DNA of 38,011 nt from an uncultured beta proteobacterium (GCA_903830985.1 CAIKVZ010000044.1:1-38011), one strand, 5' to 3'; shown: positions 25,070 to 37,755, counted from the first letter of the stretch. Notes: generated by a model from the letters alone, not told the origin. Program-made: numbers and translations.

Positions 25070-26503
25070 TTAGTTGAAACGCACGTAGTCGAAGTCCACC
25101 GACTGGCGGTTGATGCCCATGACCGGGGGCGCGATCCAGTTGGCGAACTTGCCGGGCTCGACAACGCGGCCCATCAGGCTGGCGACGAAGGCGCGATCGC
25201 CTTCGCTGGGCAGCCACTGGTCGCGGTGCGCCGACCATTCGGCTTCGGACAGGACGCGGCCTTCGGGCGAGACCTTGACCTTGGACAGCGCGCCGATGTT
25301 GCGGTGAAAAGCCTTGTGCGGCGCCTTGAGCTTGAACGGGATGCCGGCCTTTTCGATCAGCTTGTTCCAGCGGTTCACGCCGCCCACCGAGTCCAGGATG
25401 TAGTCGTCGCGCAGCACTTCGTTGAGCGCGTTGAGCATGGGAACTTCCTTGTCCACCAACTGGTTGCCCTGCACTGCGAGCACCTTGTAGGTGCTGCCCT
25501 TGAGCAGGTGGTCGTCATTGCGCTTGCCTTCTTCGAAGCGGCCCTTCAGGCCCGTGGTGTAGAAGGTGGCGGCATTGCTCGACTCATCGGAGCCGAACAG
25601 GTCGATGGTGACGCTGAAGTGGAAGTTCAGGTAGCGCTGGATCGTGGGCAGGTCGATCACGCCGGCGGCGCGCAGTTTGCCTACGTCGTCGGTCTTCATC
25701 TCGTTCATGGCGGCGCAGGTGCGGCTGATGACGCGGGAGATGCCCGACTCACCGACGAACATGTGGTGCGCCTCTTCGGTCAGCATGAACTTGGTGGTGC
25801 GTGCCAGCGGGTCGAACGAGCTTTCCGCCAGGGCGCACAACTGGAACTTGCCGTCGCGGTCCGTGAAGTAGGTGAACATGAAGAAGGACAGCCAGTCCGG
25901 CGTCTCTTCGTTGAAGGCCTGCAGGATGCGCGGGTTGTCTTCCTGGCCGCTGCGGCGTTCCAGCAGCGCTTCGCCTTCCTCGCGGCCGTCGCGGCCGAAG
26001 TACTTGTGCAGCAGATAGACCATGGCCCACAGGTGGCGACCTTCTTCCACGTTCACCTGGAACAGGTTGCGCAGATCGTACTGGCTGGGGCAGGTCAGTC
26101 CCAGATGGCGCTGCTGCTCGACCGATGCCGGCTCGGTATCGCCCTGGGTGACGATGATGCGGCGCAGATTTGCGCGGTATTCGCCGGGGACGTCCTGCCA
26201 GGCGGCTTCGCCCAGATGGTCGCCGAAATGGATCTTGCGGTCCTTCTCGGCCGGGTTCAAAAAGATGCCCCAACGGTAATCGGGCATCTTCACGTGGCCG
26301 AACTGCGCCCAGCCCTGGGGATCGACGCTCACCGCCGTGCGCAGGTAGACATCGAAGTTCTGCGAATGGTCCGGGCCCATGTCGCCCCACCACTTCAGGT
26401 AGTTGGGCTGCCACTGCTCGAGCGCGCGCTGCAGCGTGCGGTCTTCGCTCAGGTTCACGTTGTTCGGAATCTTGTCGCTGTAATTCATGGTCGTCGTCGT
26501 CAT
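25070..26503 (-). CDS. boxB: Benzoyl-CoA epoxidase, diiron oxygenase component BoxB
   Basis: A 477-aa diiron monooxygenase that converts benzoyl-CoA to 2,3-epoxybenzoyl-CoA with O2 and electrons from BoxA. Diiron ligand motifs are visible: Glu124 (TEPASVEQ), E154-x-x-H157 (EEGRHLW) and the second ExxH at 243-247 (TEEAHHMF). Other BoxB landmarks are [23 protein letters not shown] at the N-terminus and [15 protein letters not shown] at the C-terminus. Length is as in known BoxB. GAGGA lies seven bases before the ATG at 26503. It is 53 bases downstream of boxC, with the box gene order C-B-A found in many betaproteobacteria. Confidence 0.97.
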   Translation of the reverse strand: MTTTTMNYSDKIPNNVNLSEDRTLQRALEQWQPNYLKWWGDMGPDHSQNFDVYLRTAVSVDPQGWAQFGHVKMPDYRWGIFLNPAEKDRKIHFGDHLGEAAWQDVPGEYRANLRRIIVTQGDTEPASVEQQRHLGLTCPSQYDLRNLFQVNVEEGRHLWAMVYLLHKYFGRDGREEGEALLERRSGQEDNPRILQAFNEETPDWLSFFMFTYFTDRDGKFQLCALAESSFDPLARTTKFMLTEEAHHMFVGESGISRVISRTCAAMNEMKTDDVGKLRAAGVIDLPTIQRYLNFHFSVTIDLFGSDESSNAATFYTTGLKGRFEEGKRNDDHLLKGSTYKVLAVQGNQLVDKEVPMLNALNEVLRDDYILDSVGGVNRWNKLIEKAGIPFKLKAPHKAFHRNIGALSKVKVSPEGRVLSEAEWSAHRDQWLPSEGDRAFVASLMGRVVEPGKFANWIAPPVMGINRQSVDFDYVRFN

Positions 26504-26556
26504 GCTGTGTCCTCGTTGGTGAAAATAGGATTCAAATATTCAATTCAAGTGGGCGC

Positions 26557-28215
<1,659 letters not shown>

Positions 28216-28268
28216 GGGAAGTCTCCTGAAATGAGGAACAAGATGCATTGATCGGTTGGTGTACACGC

Positions 28269-28298
28269 ATAATAATGCATGTCGTCTAAAGCTGTAAA
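28269..28298 (-). promoter_or_regulatory. Predicted sigma-70 promoter of the boxCBA unit
   Basis: On the minus strand TTTACA (28298-28293) and TATTAT (28274-28269) are spaced by 18 bases, each one mismatch from consensus, giving a start about 45 bases before the boxC GTG. A TGCA half-site lies in the spacer (28276-28279) and others lie just upstream of the -35 box, which fits control by BoxR. Confidence 0.55.
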
Positions 28299-28321
28299 GC
28301 ATTTTTATGCATCTTTCTGCA
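28298..28321. promoter_or_regulatory. Candidate BoxR operator with 10-bp spaced TGCA half-sites
   Basis: Half-sites AGCA (28298-28301), TGCA (28308-28311) and TGCA (28318-28321) are each separated by six bases, so they repeat every 10 bp on one DNA face. More TGCA copies are at 28276-28279 and 28244-28247. Operators of BzdR, the close relative of BoxR, are known to contain TGCA repeats, with TGCA-N6-TGCA as the consensus I recall. The assignment is inference from this match and the position at the boxC promoter. Confidence 0.6.
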
Positions 28322-28342
28322 ATTCTGGCAAAGGCGCAGGGA

Positions 28343-28373
28343 AATGACATCATTTGTAAATATTGATATCATT
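28343..28373. promoter_or_regulatory. Inverted repeat upstream of the toxin-antitoxin pair, likely autoregulatory operator
   Basis: The arms AATGACATCA and TGATATCATT match at 9 of 10 positions and are separated by 11 bases. The repeat ends 23 bases before the antitoxin ATG. Antitoxins of the ribbon-helix-helix type usually bind such repeats with their toxin to repress their own promoter. Confidence 0.55.
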
Positions 28374-28396
28374 CTCAGTCGTCCAAGGAGGTCTTC

Positions 28397-28630
28397 ATGT
28401 CATCCGTCACCATCCGAAAACTGCCCGAGGCCACGCACCGCGCCCTGAAAGCACGTGCCACGCAACACGGTCGCAGCACCGAGGCTGAAATTCGCCACAT
28501 TCTGGAAAACGCCGTGCGCCCCAAGTCAGGCATGGGGGCGGCGCTGGCCGACATCGGCCGCAGCCTGGGTGGCGTGGAGCTCGAATTCGAGCGCGATGCC
28601 AGCGTCGTAGCGCCAGCGGATTTCACATGA
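28397..28630 (+). CDS. FitA-like ribbon-helix-helix antitoxin
   Basis: A 77-aa DNA-binding antitoxin. The N-terminal half is a ribbon-helix-helix (VTIRKLPEATHRALKARATQHGRSTEAEIRHILENAV), matching the FitA/StbC pattern with strand VTIRKLP and the GRSTEAEIR turn. The C-terminal tail (LEFERDASVVAPADFT) should wrap the toxin. AAGGAGG lies seven bases before the ATG. Its stop overlaps the toxin start by four bases (ATGA). The pair is on the plus strand, opposite to all surrounding benzoate genes, and sits between boxC and boxR. Confidence 0.88.
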   Translation: MSSVTIRKLPEATHRALKARATQHGRSTEAEIRHILENAVRPKSGMGAALADIGRSLGGVELEFERDASVVAPADFT

Positions 28631-29058
28631 TTGTCCTGGACACCAACGTCGTCTCCGAGCCGCTCAAGTCACGGCCGGACCCTGTGGTTCTCGCCTGGCT
28701 GGACGCCCAGGAGCCGGCAACGCTTTACCTGACGACGGTGAACCTGGCCGAACTGCTGGCCGGCGTCGCGGCCCTGCCCTTGGGACGACGCCGCAGCGAA
28801 CTCGCGTTGGCGCTGGAGGAACGCGTGCTGCCGCTGTTCGAAGGCCGCATCCTGGCCTTTGACAAGGTGGCGGCACAGGCCTTTGCCCGCGTCAACGCCA
28901 GCGCACAGGCCGCCGGCAAACCCGTGAGCTTTGCCGATGGCGCCATCGCCGCCATCGCCATGGCACACGACTTCATGCTGGCAACGCGCAATGTGCGCGA
29001 CTTCGAGGGAACGGGCGTGAAACTGATCAACCCCTGGGCGGCGCAGCCGCACAGCTGA
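28627..29058 (+). CDS. FitB/VapC-type PIN-domain toxin
   Basis: A 143-aa PIN ribonuclease, predicted to cut RNA when released from the antitoxin. Acidic metal-binding residues are visible: Asp5 in MIVLDTNVVSE, Glu in TVNLAELLAG, Asp in SFADGAIAAIA and Asp in TRNVRDFEGTGV. The VSEPLKSRPDP opening is FitB-like. Its TGA touches the boxR stop end to end inside the 10-base palindrome GCTGATCAGC (29054-29063), so there is no space between the convergent genes. Read-through from the pair would give antisense RNA to boxR. Confidence 0.9.
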   Translation: MIVLDTNVVSEPLKSRPDPVVLAWLDAQEPATLYLTTVNLAELLAGVAALPLGRRRSELALALEERVLPLFEGRILAFDKVAAQAFARVNASAQAAGKPVSFADGAIAAIAMAHDFMLATRNVRDFEGTGVKLINPWAAQPHS

Positions 29059-30027
29059 TCAGCCCGGCAACTGCAGCAGCTTGCGCACCATGGCGCGCAG
29101 CGCCGCAAAGGTCGGCTCCAGCGGCTGTTCGCTGGTGTCGACCCTTAGCTGGGCCTTGGAATAGAAGGCAGCGCGGCCCGCCAGAATGCCTTTGAGGTCT
29201 TCCATGGCTTCCTTGCTCGCCGCCATGGGGCGCAGGTCGCCCTGGGCCGTGACGCGACGCATGTGGTCTTCCGGGTCGGCCTGCAGCCACACCGTGGTGC
29301 AGTGCGCCAGCAGCTGGTTGAAGGTGGCCGGATCCGACACCAGGCCGCCGGGCGTGGCGATCACGGCTTCGGGGTAGATCTGTATCGCCTCCTCCAGCGC
29401 CCGGCGCTCGTAACGCCGGTAAGCGTTCACTCCGTACAAAGCCTGAATTTCCGACACGCTGCAGCCGGCGAACTTCTCGATCTCGCGGCTCAGTTCGACA
29501 AAGGGGAATCCCAGGTCGTCGGCCAGCATCTGGCCCAGCGTGGACTTGCCGGCGCCGCGCAAACCGATGAGTGCCACGCGCGAACTGTGCGCCGCATTGC
29601 CACCGCCCGTGCCCAGCATCTCGCCGATGGCGATGCGCACGCGCTGCAGCGTGGCGTCGTCGCGCTGTTCCAGCAATTCGCGAATCAGCAGCCATTCAGG
29701 CGAAGAGGTGGTGACGTCACCGATGAGTTCGCCCAGGGAGCATTGCAGGGCGCCGGCCACCTGCAGCAGTACCAGGATGGAGGCATTGCCCACGCCGTAC
29801 TCCAGGTTCGCCAGGTGCCGCTCCGACACGTCGGCCGCCAGGGCCGTGGCTTTGCGCGTCATGCCGCGGCGCGCGCGCAGGGCCCGCACCCGATCGCCCA
29901 GGGCGGCGAGAAACGGGTTCTTTTTTTCCAGCTGCAGAATGTCCTGACGGCCTTCGTCCGGGGCCTCGGCAAGTTCCGGGCCGGTTGGCAGCGGTCGGTG
30001 AATTCGTTCCATGGAGGGGTCAGGCAT
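29059..30027 (-). CDS. boxR: BoxR transcriptional regulator (HTH plus shikimate-kinase-like domain)
   Basis: A 322-aa regulator of the BoxR/BzdR family, repressors that respond to benzoyl-CoA. The N-terminal HTH_3 domain (about 42-103: LGDRVRALRARRGMTRKATALAADVSERHLANLEYGVGN) is joined by a linker to a C-terminal shikimate-kinase-like domain (about 150-315) with a P-loop GLRGAGKS at 155-162 and the FVELSREIEKFAG and YRRYERRALEE blocks. In this family the kinase fold senses the CoA effector rather than phosphorylating shikimate. Start is the ATG at 30027; one five codons later is possible. It lies 76 bases after the last ABC ATPase gene, so it may share that transcript. Targets are probably the TGCA sites near 28.3 kb and 37.76 kb. 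Confidence 0.93.
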   Translation of the reverse strand: MPDPSMERIHRPLPTGPELAEAPDEGRQDILQLEKKNPFLAALGDRVRALRARRGMTRKATALAADVSERHLANLEYGVGNASILVLLQVAGALQCSLGELIGDVTTSSPEWLLIRELLEQRDDATLQRVRIAIGEMLGTGGGNAAHSSRVALIGLRGAGKSTLGQMLADDLGFPFVELSREIEKFAGCSVSEIQALYGVNAYRRYERRALEEAIQIYPEAVIATPGGLVSDPATFNQLLAHCTTVWLQADPEDHMRRVTAQGDLRPMAASKEAMEDLKGILAGRAAFYSKAQLRVDTSEQPLEPTFAALRAMVRKLLQLPG

Positions 30028-30103
30028 AGTTGGCGATTCGGGCGTGAAGCTTAGCAGCAGGCGGCGCGGCCATCCTTTCGCAACAGGGGCTGAGGCGGCT
30101 TCA

Positions 30104-30853
<750 letters not shown>

Positions 30854-30854
30854 A

Positions 30855-31607
30855 TCAGTCTTCTCCCAGATAGGCCACACGCACTTCGTGGCTGTTTCGC
30901 ACGAAGTCCGGCGTACCCGAGGCGATCACGCCGCCGTTAACCATGACGGTGATGCAGTCGGAAATGCGAAACACCGCGTCCATGTCGTGCTCGACCAGCA
31001 GAATGGCGTGCCGGCCCCGCAAGTCCTCGAGCAGCGTCAACATGCGTTCGGTTTCCTCGGCCCCCATTCCCGCCAGCGGCTCGTCCAGCAGCAGCACCTG
31101 GGGAGCGGTGGCCAGGCACATGGCAATTTCCAGTTGACGCTTCTTGCCGTGCGACAGCAGGCCGGCCTGCTGCTCGCACAGATCGGTGAGTCCGGCGCGT
31201 TCCACGCTGAGCTGCGCCGTGGCCATGCTGGCCTGGCAGCGACGCGCGTCCTGCCACCAGGCCCAGGGCCGCGGCGTGCTGGCCTGCGCCGCCAGCCGGC
31301 AGTTCTCGAAGACGGTGAAGCTCGGGTAGATGGTGTTGCGCTGGTAGCTGCGGCCCAGGCCGGCGCGCGCGCGGCGGGGCTGGGACCAGTGGGTCACGTC
31401 CTGCCCCAGCAGTTCGACCTGGCCGCTCGAGGGCGCAATCTCGCCCGACAACATGTTGATCAGGGTGGACTTGCCGGCGCCATTGGTGCCGATAACGGCG
31501 TGCACGGTGCCGCGCTCCAACGACAGCGACAGCTTGTCCACGGCGACCAGACCGCCCCAGCGGCGCGTCAGATCCCTGGCGCGCAACAGCACTTCAGGAG
31601 GATTCAC
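30855..31607 (-). CDS. Branched-chain-type ABC transporter ATPase, LivG-like
   Basis: A 250-aa ATPase with Walker A GTNGAGKS, signature LSHGKKRQLEIAM, Walker B VLLLDEPLAGMG and H-loop ILLVEHDMDAVF. The LGRSYQRNTIYPSFTVFEN block and the GKKRQLE signature are of LivG type. The start is a GTG at 31607, supported by GAAGGAG six bases upstream; this makes it overlap the permease gene by 14 bases, as is common in such clusters. Substrate is inferred to be an aromatic acid from context. Confidence 0.88.
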   Translation of the reverse strand: MNPPEVLLRARDLTRRWGGLVAVDKLSLSLERGTVHAVIGTNGAGKSTLINMLSGEIAPSSGQVELLGQDVTHWSQPRRARAGLGRSYQRNTIYPSFTVFENCRLAAQASTPRPWAWWQDARRCQASMATAQLSVERAGLTDLCEQQAGLLSHGKKRQLEIAMCLATAPQVLLLDEPLAGMGAEETERMLTLLEDLRGRHAILLVEHDMDAVFRISDCITVMVNGGVIASGTPDFVRNSHEVRVAYLGED

Positions 31608-32601
31608 GCGACGCTCCTTCGGCCGCCACCGGGCCAGGCGCACGGCGCCCGACCAGACGCGCCACCAGTTGCTGCGGCAAGCCGACCAGCCCGCGTGGCA
31701 GCAACGCCACGCTGGCAATGATGGACAAGCCCAGGCCCAGATGCCAATGCTTGGCGAAGTCGCCAAAGACCGCTTCGGACTTGAAAAACTCCTGCAGCAG
31801 GGCAAAGGCAAATGCGCCCAGCAAGGCCCCGCGCAGATGGCCCAGACCGCCCAGAATGATCATGATCAGCACCTCGCCCGACATGTGCCAGCTCATCAGT
31901 TCGGGATTGACAAAACCGTCCTTCACGGCAAACAGGAAACCGGCCAGGCCGGCAATGCCGCCAGAGATCACAAACGCCGCCAGCTTGTACGGGTAGGTGG
32001 AAAAACCTGTGGCGCGCATGCGCTGCTCGTTCACCCGGATGCCGTCCAGCGCGCGCCCAAAGCGCGAACGCAAAAGCAGCGCGAGCAGGCCAAAGACGCC
32101 CAGCAGGCAGGCCAGCGTGAAGAGGTACATGGTCTGCGGCCGGTCCAGATCGAGCAGCGCGCCGAGCATCGGCTTGCTGTTCAGGTAGATGCCGTCGGTG
32201 CCGCCACCCAGCGGCGTGTCGTGCACCACGTAAAAGGCCATCTGGGAAAACGCCAGGGTCACCATGATGAAGTAAACCCCCTTGGTGCGCAGCGACAAGG
32301 CGCCCACGAACAGCGCGTACAGCGCAGCCAGCAGAACACAGGCCGGCAGCAACCACAGCAGGGACGCCGGCGCGTCCTGGGGCGACAGCAGCACCGAGGC
32401 GTAGGCGCCCACGCCAAAGAACGCCGCCTGGCCAAAGCACACCAGTCCGGTGCTGCCCACGAGCAGTTCCAGGCTGAGCGCAAAGATCCCGAACACCATG
32501 ATCTTGGTGACGCGGTCGATGCCATAGGGTTCGGCCACCAGCGGAAACAGCGCCAGCGCCGCAAAGACGAAAAGCACGAAAATAATTTTTAAACGGTTCA
32601 T
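31594..32601 (-). CDS. Branched-chain-type ABC transporter permease, LivM-like
   Basis: A 335-aa inner-membrane permease with about nine to ten hydrophobic segments. It has the LivM landmarks: KIMVFGIFALSLELLVGSTGLVCFGQAAFFGVGAY near the start and GGIAGLAGFLFAVKDGFVNPELMSWHMSGEVLIMIILGGLGHLRGALLGA. The GGLG-x-x-x-G loop contacts the ATPase. It lies ten bases after the LivH-like gene and pairs with it to form the membrane channel. Confidence 0.9.
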   Translation of the reverse strand: MNRLKIIFVLFVFAALALFPLVAEPYGIDRVTKIMVFGIFALSLELLVGSTGLVCFGQAAFFGVGAYASVLLSPQDAPASLLWLLPACVLLAALYALFVGALSLRTKGVYFIMVTLAFSQMAFYVVHDTPLGGGTDGIYLNSKPMLGALLDLDRPQTMYLFTLACLLGVFGLLALLLRSRFGRALDGIRVNEQRMRATGFSTYPYKLAAFVISGGIAGLAGFLFAVKDGFVNPELMSWHMSGEVLIMIILGGLGHLRGALLGAFAFALLQEFFKSEAVFGDFAKHWHLGLGLSIIASVALLPRGLVGLPQQLVARLVGRRAPGPVAAEGASRESS

Positions 32602-32610
32602 GGTCCGGTG

Positions 32611-33492
32611 TCATCCTGCCTTGAACAGGCCGTCGGGTTTCCAAAGCAGAATCAGCGCCATCAGCACGTACACCAGCACGCCCGAGGCCTGCGGCAGCAG
32701 CACCTTGCCAAAGGTGTCGACCACGCCGATCAGCAGCGCAGCCAGCAAGGCGCCGCGGATCGAGCCGATGCCGCCAATCACCACCACGACAAAACAGATG
32801 ATGAGCACGGTATTGCCCATGCCCGGATAGACCGAGGACACGGGTGCCGCGATCATGCCGGCGAACACCGCAATCGCCACCCCGGCCGCGAACACGATGC
32901 GGTACAGAAACTTGATGTCTATGCCCAGCGACTGCACCATCTCGCGGTTCGTGCTGCCGGCGCGAATCATCATCCCCAAGCGCGTGCGGGTGAAAACGAA
33001 GTACATGCCCAGTGCCAGCGCCAGACAAACGCCCGAGACGAAAAGCCGGTACACCGGGTAGGTCATCATTTCGCCCAGGGCGATGGTCCCGGCGAGCATG
33101 TCCGGCGGCGCCACGCCGTGCACCTCGTCGCCCAGCAGCAGGCTGCGCAGTTCCTCGAACACCAGGATCAGCCCATAGGTCATGAGCACCTGCTGCAGGT
33201 GCTCACGCTCGTACAGGAAGCTGAAAAACGCCCACTCCAGCACATAGCCCAGCAATACGGCCAGCACCAGTCCGACGAACAGCGTGGCAAAGAAGCCGCC
33301 GCCGAAGGTCGAGCCCACGATCGGCGCCAGGGCAAACGCCATGTAGGCGCCAATCATGTAGAAGCTGCCGTGCGCCAGGTTGATCACGCCCATGATGCCA
33401 AAGATCAGCGTCAGGCCGGAAGCGACCAAAAACAGCAGCAGCCCGTACTGCAAGGCGTTCAGGCACTGGATCAAAAAGGTGGCGAAGTCCAT
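32611..33492 (-). CDS. Branched-chain-type ABC transporter permease, LivH-like
   Basis: A 293-aa inner-membrane permease with about eight hydrophobic segments. Landmarks are IQCLNALQYGLLLFLVASGLTLIFGIMGVINLAHGSFYMIGAY at the N-terminus, the RAGSTNREMVQSLGIDIKFLY loop and VVVIGGIGSIRGALLAALLIGVVDTFGK near the end. These are the LivH signatures. It starts 21 bases after the binding-protein gene and is followed by the LivM-like gene. Confidence 0.9.
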   Translation of the reverse strand: MDFATFLIQCLNALQYGLLLFLVASGLTLIFGIMGVINLAHGSFYMIGAYMAFALAPIVGSTFGGGFFATLFVGLVLAVLLGYVLEWAFFSFLYEREHLQQVLMTYGLILVFEELRSLLLGDEVHGVAPPDMLAGTIALGEMMTYPVYRLFVSGVCLALALGMYFVFTRTRLGMMIRAGSTNREMVQSLGIDIKFLYRIVFAAGVAIAVFAGMIAAPVSSVYPGMGNTVLIICFVVVVIGGIGSIRGALLAALLIGVVDTFGKVLLPQASGVLVYVLMALILLWKPDGLFKAG

Positions 33493-33512
33493 GGCAGCGA
33501 GTCGATCCTGAA

Positions 33513-34673
33513 TTACATCTTGCAGCCGCGCGCCGGATCGGCCAGCGCCTTGATGGCGACGCCGACGACCTTGTTCTCCTTGCCCACGACCTGGCGCAGG
33601 TCGATGTCCTGCACCGGGTTGTGCGATTTGGACAGGGTGAAGACACCCCGCGGGCTGTCGATGCGGGCCTTCTCCACGGCGGCGGCAAACTCGGCTTTCT
33701 TCGACATATCGCCCTTGGTGGCCAGCAGGCCTATGGCCAGAATCTGCGCGGCGTCATAGCCTTGCACCGCGTAGCCATCGGGTTGCAGCTTGTAGGTCTT
33801 GGCGTAGGACAGTCGGAAACTGTTGTCGCGCGGCGTACCCAGACTGTCGGCGTAGTGCAGCGTGGTCAGCACATCGGCGGCGGCGTCACCCGCGGCCTCC
33901 AGCGTGCCATCGGTGAGGAACCCGGCACCGTACAGGGGAATGTTCTTCTTCAGCCCGGCTGCCGCATAGTCCTTGATGAACTTGGCGGCGCCGCCGCCGG
34001 CAAAGAAGGTGTAGACCGCATCGGGCTTGGTGGCGGCGATTTCGGTCAGCAGCGCCTGAAACTCGACGTTCGGGAACGGCAGGGTCAGCTCCTTGACCAC
34101 TTGTCCGCCGCCCTTCTCGAAGGCCTCCTTGAAACCGCGCGCCGATTCGTCACCGGCCGAGTATTTCCAGGTGATCGTCACGACCTTCTTGTGACCTTTT
34201 TTCGCCACCACGTCGCCCATCGCATAGGCCGACTGCCACATGGAAAACGAGCTGCGAAAGATGTTGATCGCACACATGGGTCCGGTGATCGCATCAGCCC
34301 CGCCATTGGGATCAATCATCAGGGTGCCGCTTTCCTTGGCGACCTTGGCCATGGCCATGGCCACGCCCGAGTGCACCGATCCCACCAGCACATCGACATG
34401 GTCGCGCTTGACCAGCTTGTTCACATTGTCCGTGGCCTTGGAGGGATCGGACTCGTCATCGACCTTGACGTACTCGACCTCGCGCCCGGCGATCTTGCCG
34501 CCCTGCTCGGTGACGAACAGGCGAAAGCCGTTTTCAATCGCCGTGCCCAGCGACGCGTAGGTGCCGGTGTAGGGCAGCATCAGCCCGACCTTGAGTTTGG
34601 GGGCGGCCTGGCCAAAGGCCAGAGGCGCGGCAAGGGCGCAGGCGGCGAGCAGGCTGGTTTGGTAAATCTTCAT
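33513..34673 (-). CDS. Periplasmic binding protein of a Liv-type importer, probable aromatic-acid binder
   Basis: A 386-aa exported protein with signal MKIYQTSLLAACALAAPLAFG and a type-1 periplasmic binding fold: LKVGLMLPYTGTYASLGTAIENGFRLFV, DDESDPSKATDNVNKLVKRDHVDVLVGSVHSGVAMAMA, and VEFQALLTEIAATKPDAVYTFFAGGGAAKFIKDY. This group includes binding proteins for benzoate and other aromatic acids, which fits its place next to the ligase; the ligand is inferred. Its ATG overlaps the hydrolase stop as ATGA, so translation is coupled. The open frame runs on upstream to 35345, but that part is a shadow of the hydrolase gene. Confidence 0.88.
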   Translation of the reverse strand: MKIYQTSLLAACALAAPLAFGQAAPKLKVGLMLPYTGTYASLGTAIENGFRLFVTEQGGKIAGREVEYVKVDDESDPSKATDNVNKLVKRDHVDVLVGSVHSGVAMAMAKVAKESGTLMIDPNGGADAITGPMCAINIFRSSFSMWQSAYAMGDVVAKKGHKKVVTITWKYSAGDESARGFKEAFEKGGGQVVKELTLPFPNVEFQALLTEIAATKPDAVYTFFAGGGAAKFIKDYAAAGLKKNIPLYGAGFLTDGTLEAAGDAAADVLTTLHYADSLGTPRDNSFRLSYAKTYKLQPDGYAVQGYDAAQILAIGLLATKGDMSKKAEFAAAVEKARIDSPRGVFTLSKSHNPVQDIDLRQVVGKENKVVGVAIKALADPARGCKM

Positions 34674-35478
34674 GGTGGGTCTCCTGGTTTGTTGTGTCGT
34701 TGCAAAAAATCGGTGATCGCGGCGATCAGCCGTTCGGGCTGATCGCGGTGCGGCGAGTGGGCGCACTCGGGCAAGGCCAAAATTTCGGTCTGGGGCAGAA
34801 CCTGGGAGATACCGAGAACCTGTTGCATTGTCCCGTACTCGTCGTCCATGCCCTGCATTGCCAGCAAGGGGCAGCGAATGCTGCCGATTTCGCCGGCGAT
34901 CGACCAGTCGCGAAACGCCGGGTCCAGCCAGATGCGGTTCCAGCCCCAGAAGGCCGAGTCGGGGTCGTCGTGGTACTTCGCCAGCCCCGGCTTCAGTCCC
35001 TGTTCCAGATAGGCCTGGCGTGCCAACTCGATGCTGGCGAGGGACAGGTCTTCCACCAGGATGTGCGGTGCCAGGACGATCATGCCGTCCACGGCCTGGG
35101 GCCAGCGCGCGCCGTACAGCAGCGCAATGGATGCGCCGTCGCTGTGCCCCAGCAGCCATACCGGGTGCTCGATGGCCAGCGCAGCGAGCACGGCAGGCAA
35201 GACCTCGTGCGCCTGGCGGTGCATGAAATCGGGGCCCCATTCTTCCCCCTGGCCGCGCGGCGTCGAGCGGCCGTAGCCCGGTCGCGAGTACACCAGGCCG
35301 CGACACGCTGCGGCAGCGCAAAGACGTTGCGGAAAATCCTTCCACATGGCCACCGAGCCCAGGCCTTCGTGCAGAAAAACGAGCAGCGGCGCGCCGGCGC
35401 GTTGCGCTTCAATCCACTGCAACTCGATGCGCACGGGCAAGCCGCGCCAATCGATCTGCACGAATTGTGCGGCTGGCC

Positions 35479-35482
<4 letters not shown>
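34670..35482 (-). CDS. Alpha/beta-hydrolase, possible lactonase/esterase of the benzoate pathway
   Basis: A 270-aa cytoplasmic hydrolase. The oxyanion segment LVFLHEGLGSVAMW, nucleophile elbow LLGHSDGAS (Ser114), an acid in MQGMDDEYGTM and the catalytic His in LPECAHSPHRDQPE form the usual triad. It starts with a GTG that shares bases with the ligase stop (GTGA) and its own stop overlaps the binding-protein ATG, so ligase, hydrolase and binding protein are translationally linked. A role in hydrolysing a lactone or a stray CoA thioester in the box route is plausible; related genes are often found in box clusters. Substrate is unproven. Confidence 0.82.
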
Positions 35483-37080
<1,598 letters not shown>

Positions 37081-37192
37081 GGCAATCTCCAAGGGATGGG
37101 CTCAGTGCGGTCAATTTGGCTCAGGTGGCGCTGCTGGCCTGCACCGCGCTGCGCCGCCCAGGTGCATCAGCAGCAATTCGGTCATGGGGTCC

Positions 37193-37660
37193 TCACACCG
37201 GGGTGAAGGCGATGCTGCCCTGGGGCAGCAGGTACAGCACAAGCGCGCGTCCACCGGTCACGGTGGGACGGTGCGCGCTGCCCGGTGGGCAAACCAGCCA
37301 GCCGGCGCCGCGCCCGTCAAACTGCGCGGCTTCGTCCAGCGGCATGATGAGGTCGATCTCGCCCAGGGGATGGGCGTGGTGTGGTCCGGCGATGTCGCAC
37401 ATGTCGACCACGTCGACGGAAAAACCCGCCAGGTCCTCGGCCGGCTTGAAGATGCGGCCGTAGCGGATGCCGCCGCCTTCGCGGTTCGCCAGCCAACCGG
37501 CGGCGACGCCGGCTTGGCAACTTTGCTTCAGGCCCTGGTAGGTGGCTGTGCCGACGCCATGTTCGGCGTTCAACCAGGCGTCGAGTTGGGCATTCAGCTC
37601 GCGCCCGGCGAGCTTGGCACTCAGTTCCACGATCTGTTGACGAAATTCACTGGCTGGCAT
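37193..37660 (-). CDS. DUF4863 family cupin-like protein
   Basis: A 155-aa cytoplasmic protein. The N-terminal half is helical (SEFRQQIVELSAKLAGRELNAQLDAWLNAEHG), the C-terminal half is cupin-like: FSVDVVDMCDIAGPHHAHPLGEIDLIMPLD, FDGRGAGWLVCPPGSAHRPTVTGGRALVLYLLPQG, with metal-binding candidates HxH (HHAHP), E (GEIDL) and a late H (SAHRP). The family is DUF4863, to which I believe a 4-hydroxylaminobenzoate lyase (PnbB) belongs, so a lyase- or dioxygenase-like action on an aromatic acid is possible. AAGGAG lies eight bases before the ATG at 37660, which fixes the start. It heads the ligase/transport operon. Confidence 0.8.
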   Translation of the reverse strand: MPASEFRQQIVELSAKLAGRELNAQLDAWLNAEHGVGTATYQGLKQSCQAGVAAGWLANREGGGIRYGRIFKPAEDLAGFSVDVVDMCDIAGPHHAHPLGEIDLIMPLDEAAQFDGRGAGWLVCPPGSAHRPTVTGGRALVLYLLPQGSIAFTPV

Positions 37661-37755
37661 TTGACGGTCTCCTTGTTCATGTTTCGGCGAATTTTCGCTC
37701 GAACATGAAATATTATGCAACTTTTGAACCTTAGTTCATGCCATTCGCCGAGTCA

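Noticed and set aside
28322-29063. Toxin-antitoxin pair as part of an insertion sequence or integron cassette
   Set aside because: No transposase, terminal inverted repeats, target duplications or attachment-site-like repeats are visible around the pair.
34674-35345. N-terminal extension of the binding-protein frame
   Set aside because: The open frame extends upstream through the hydrolase gene, but the signal peptide beginning at 34673 marks the true start.
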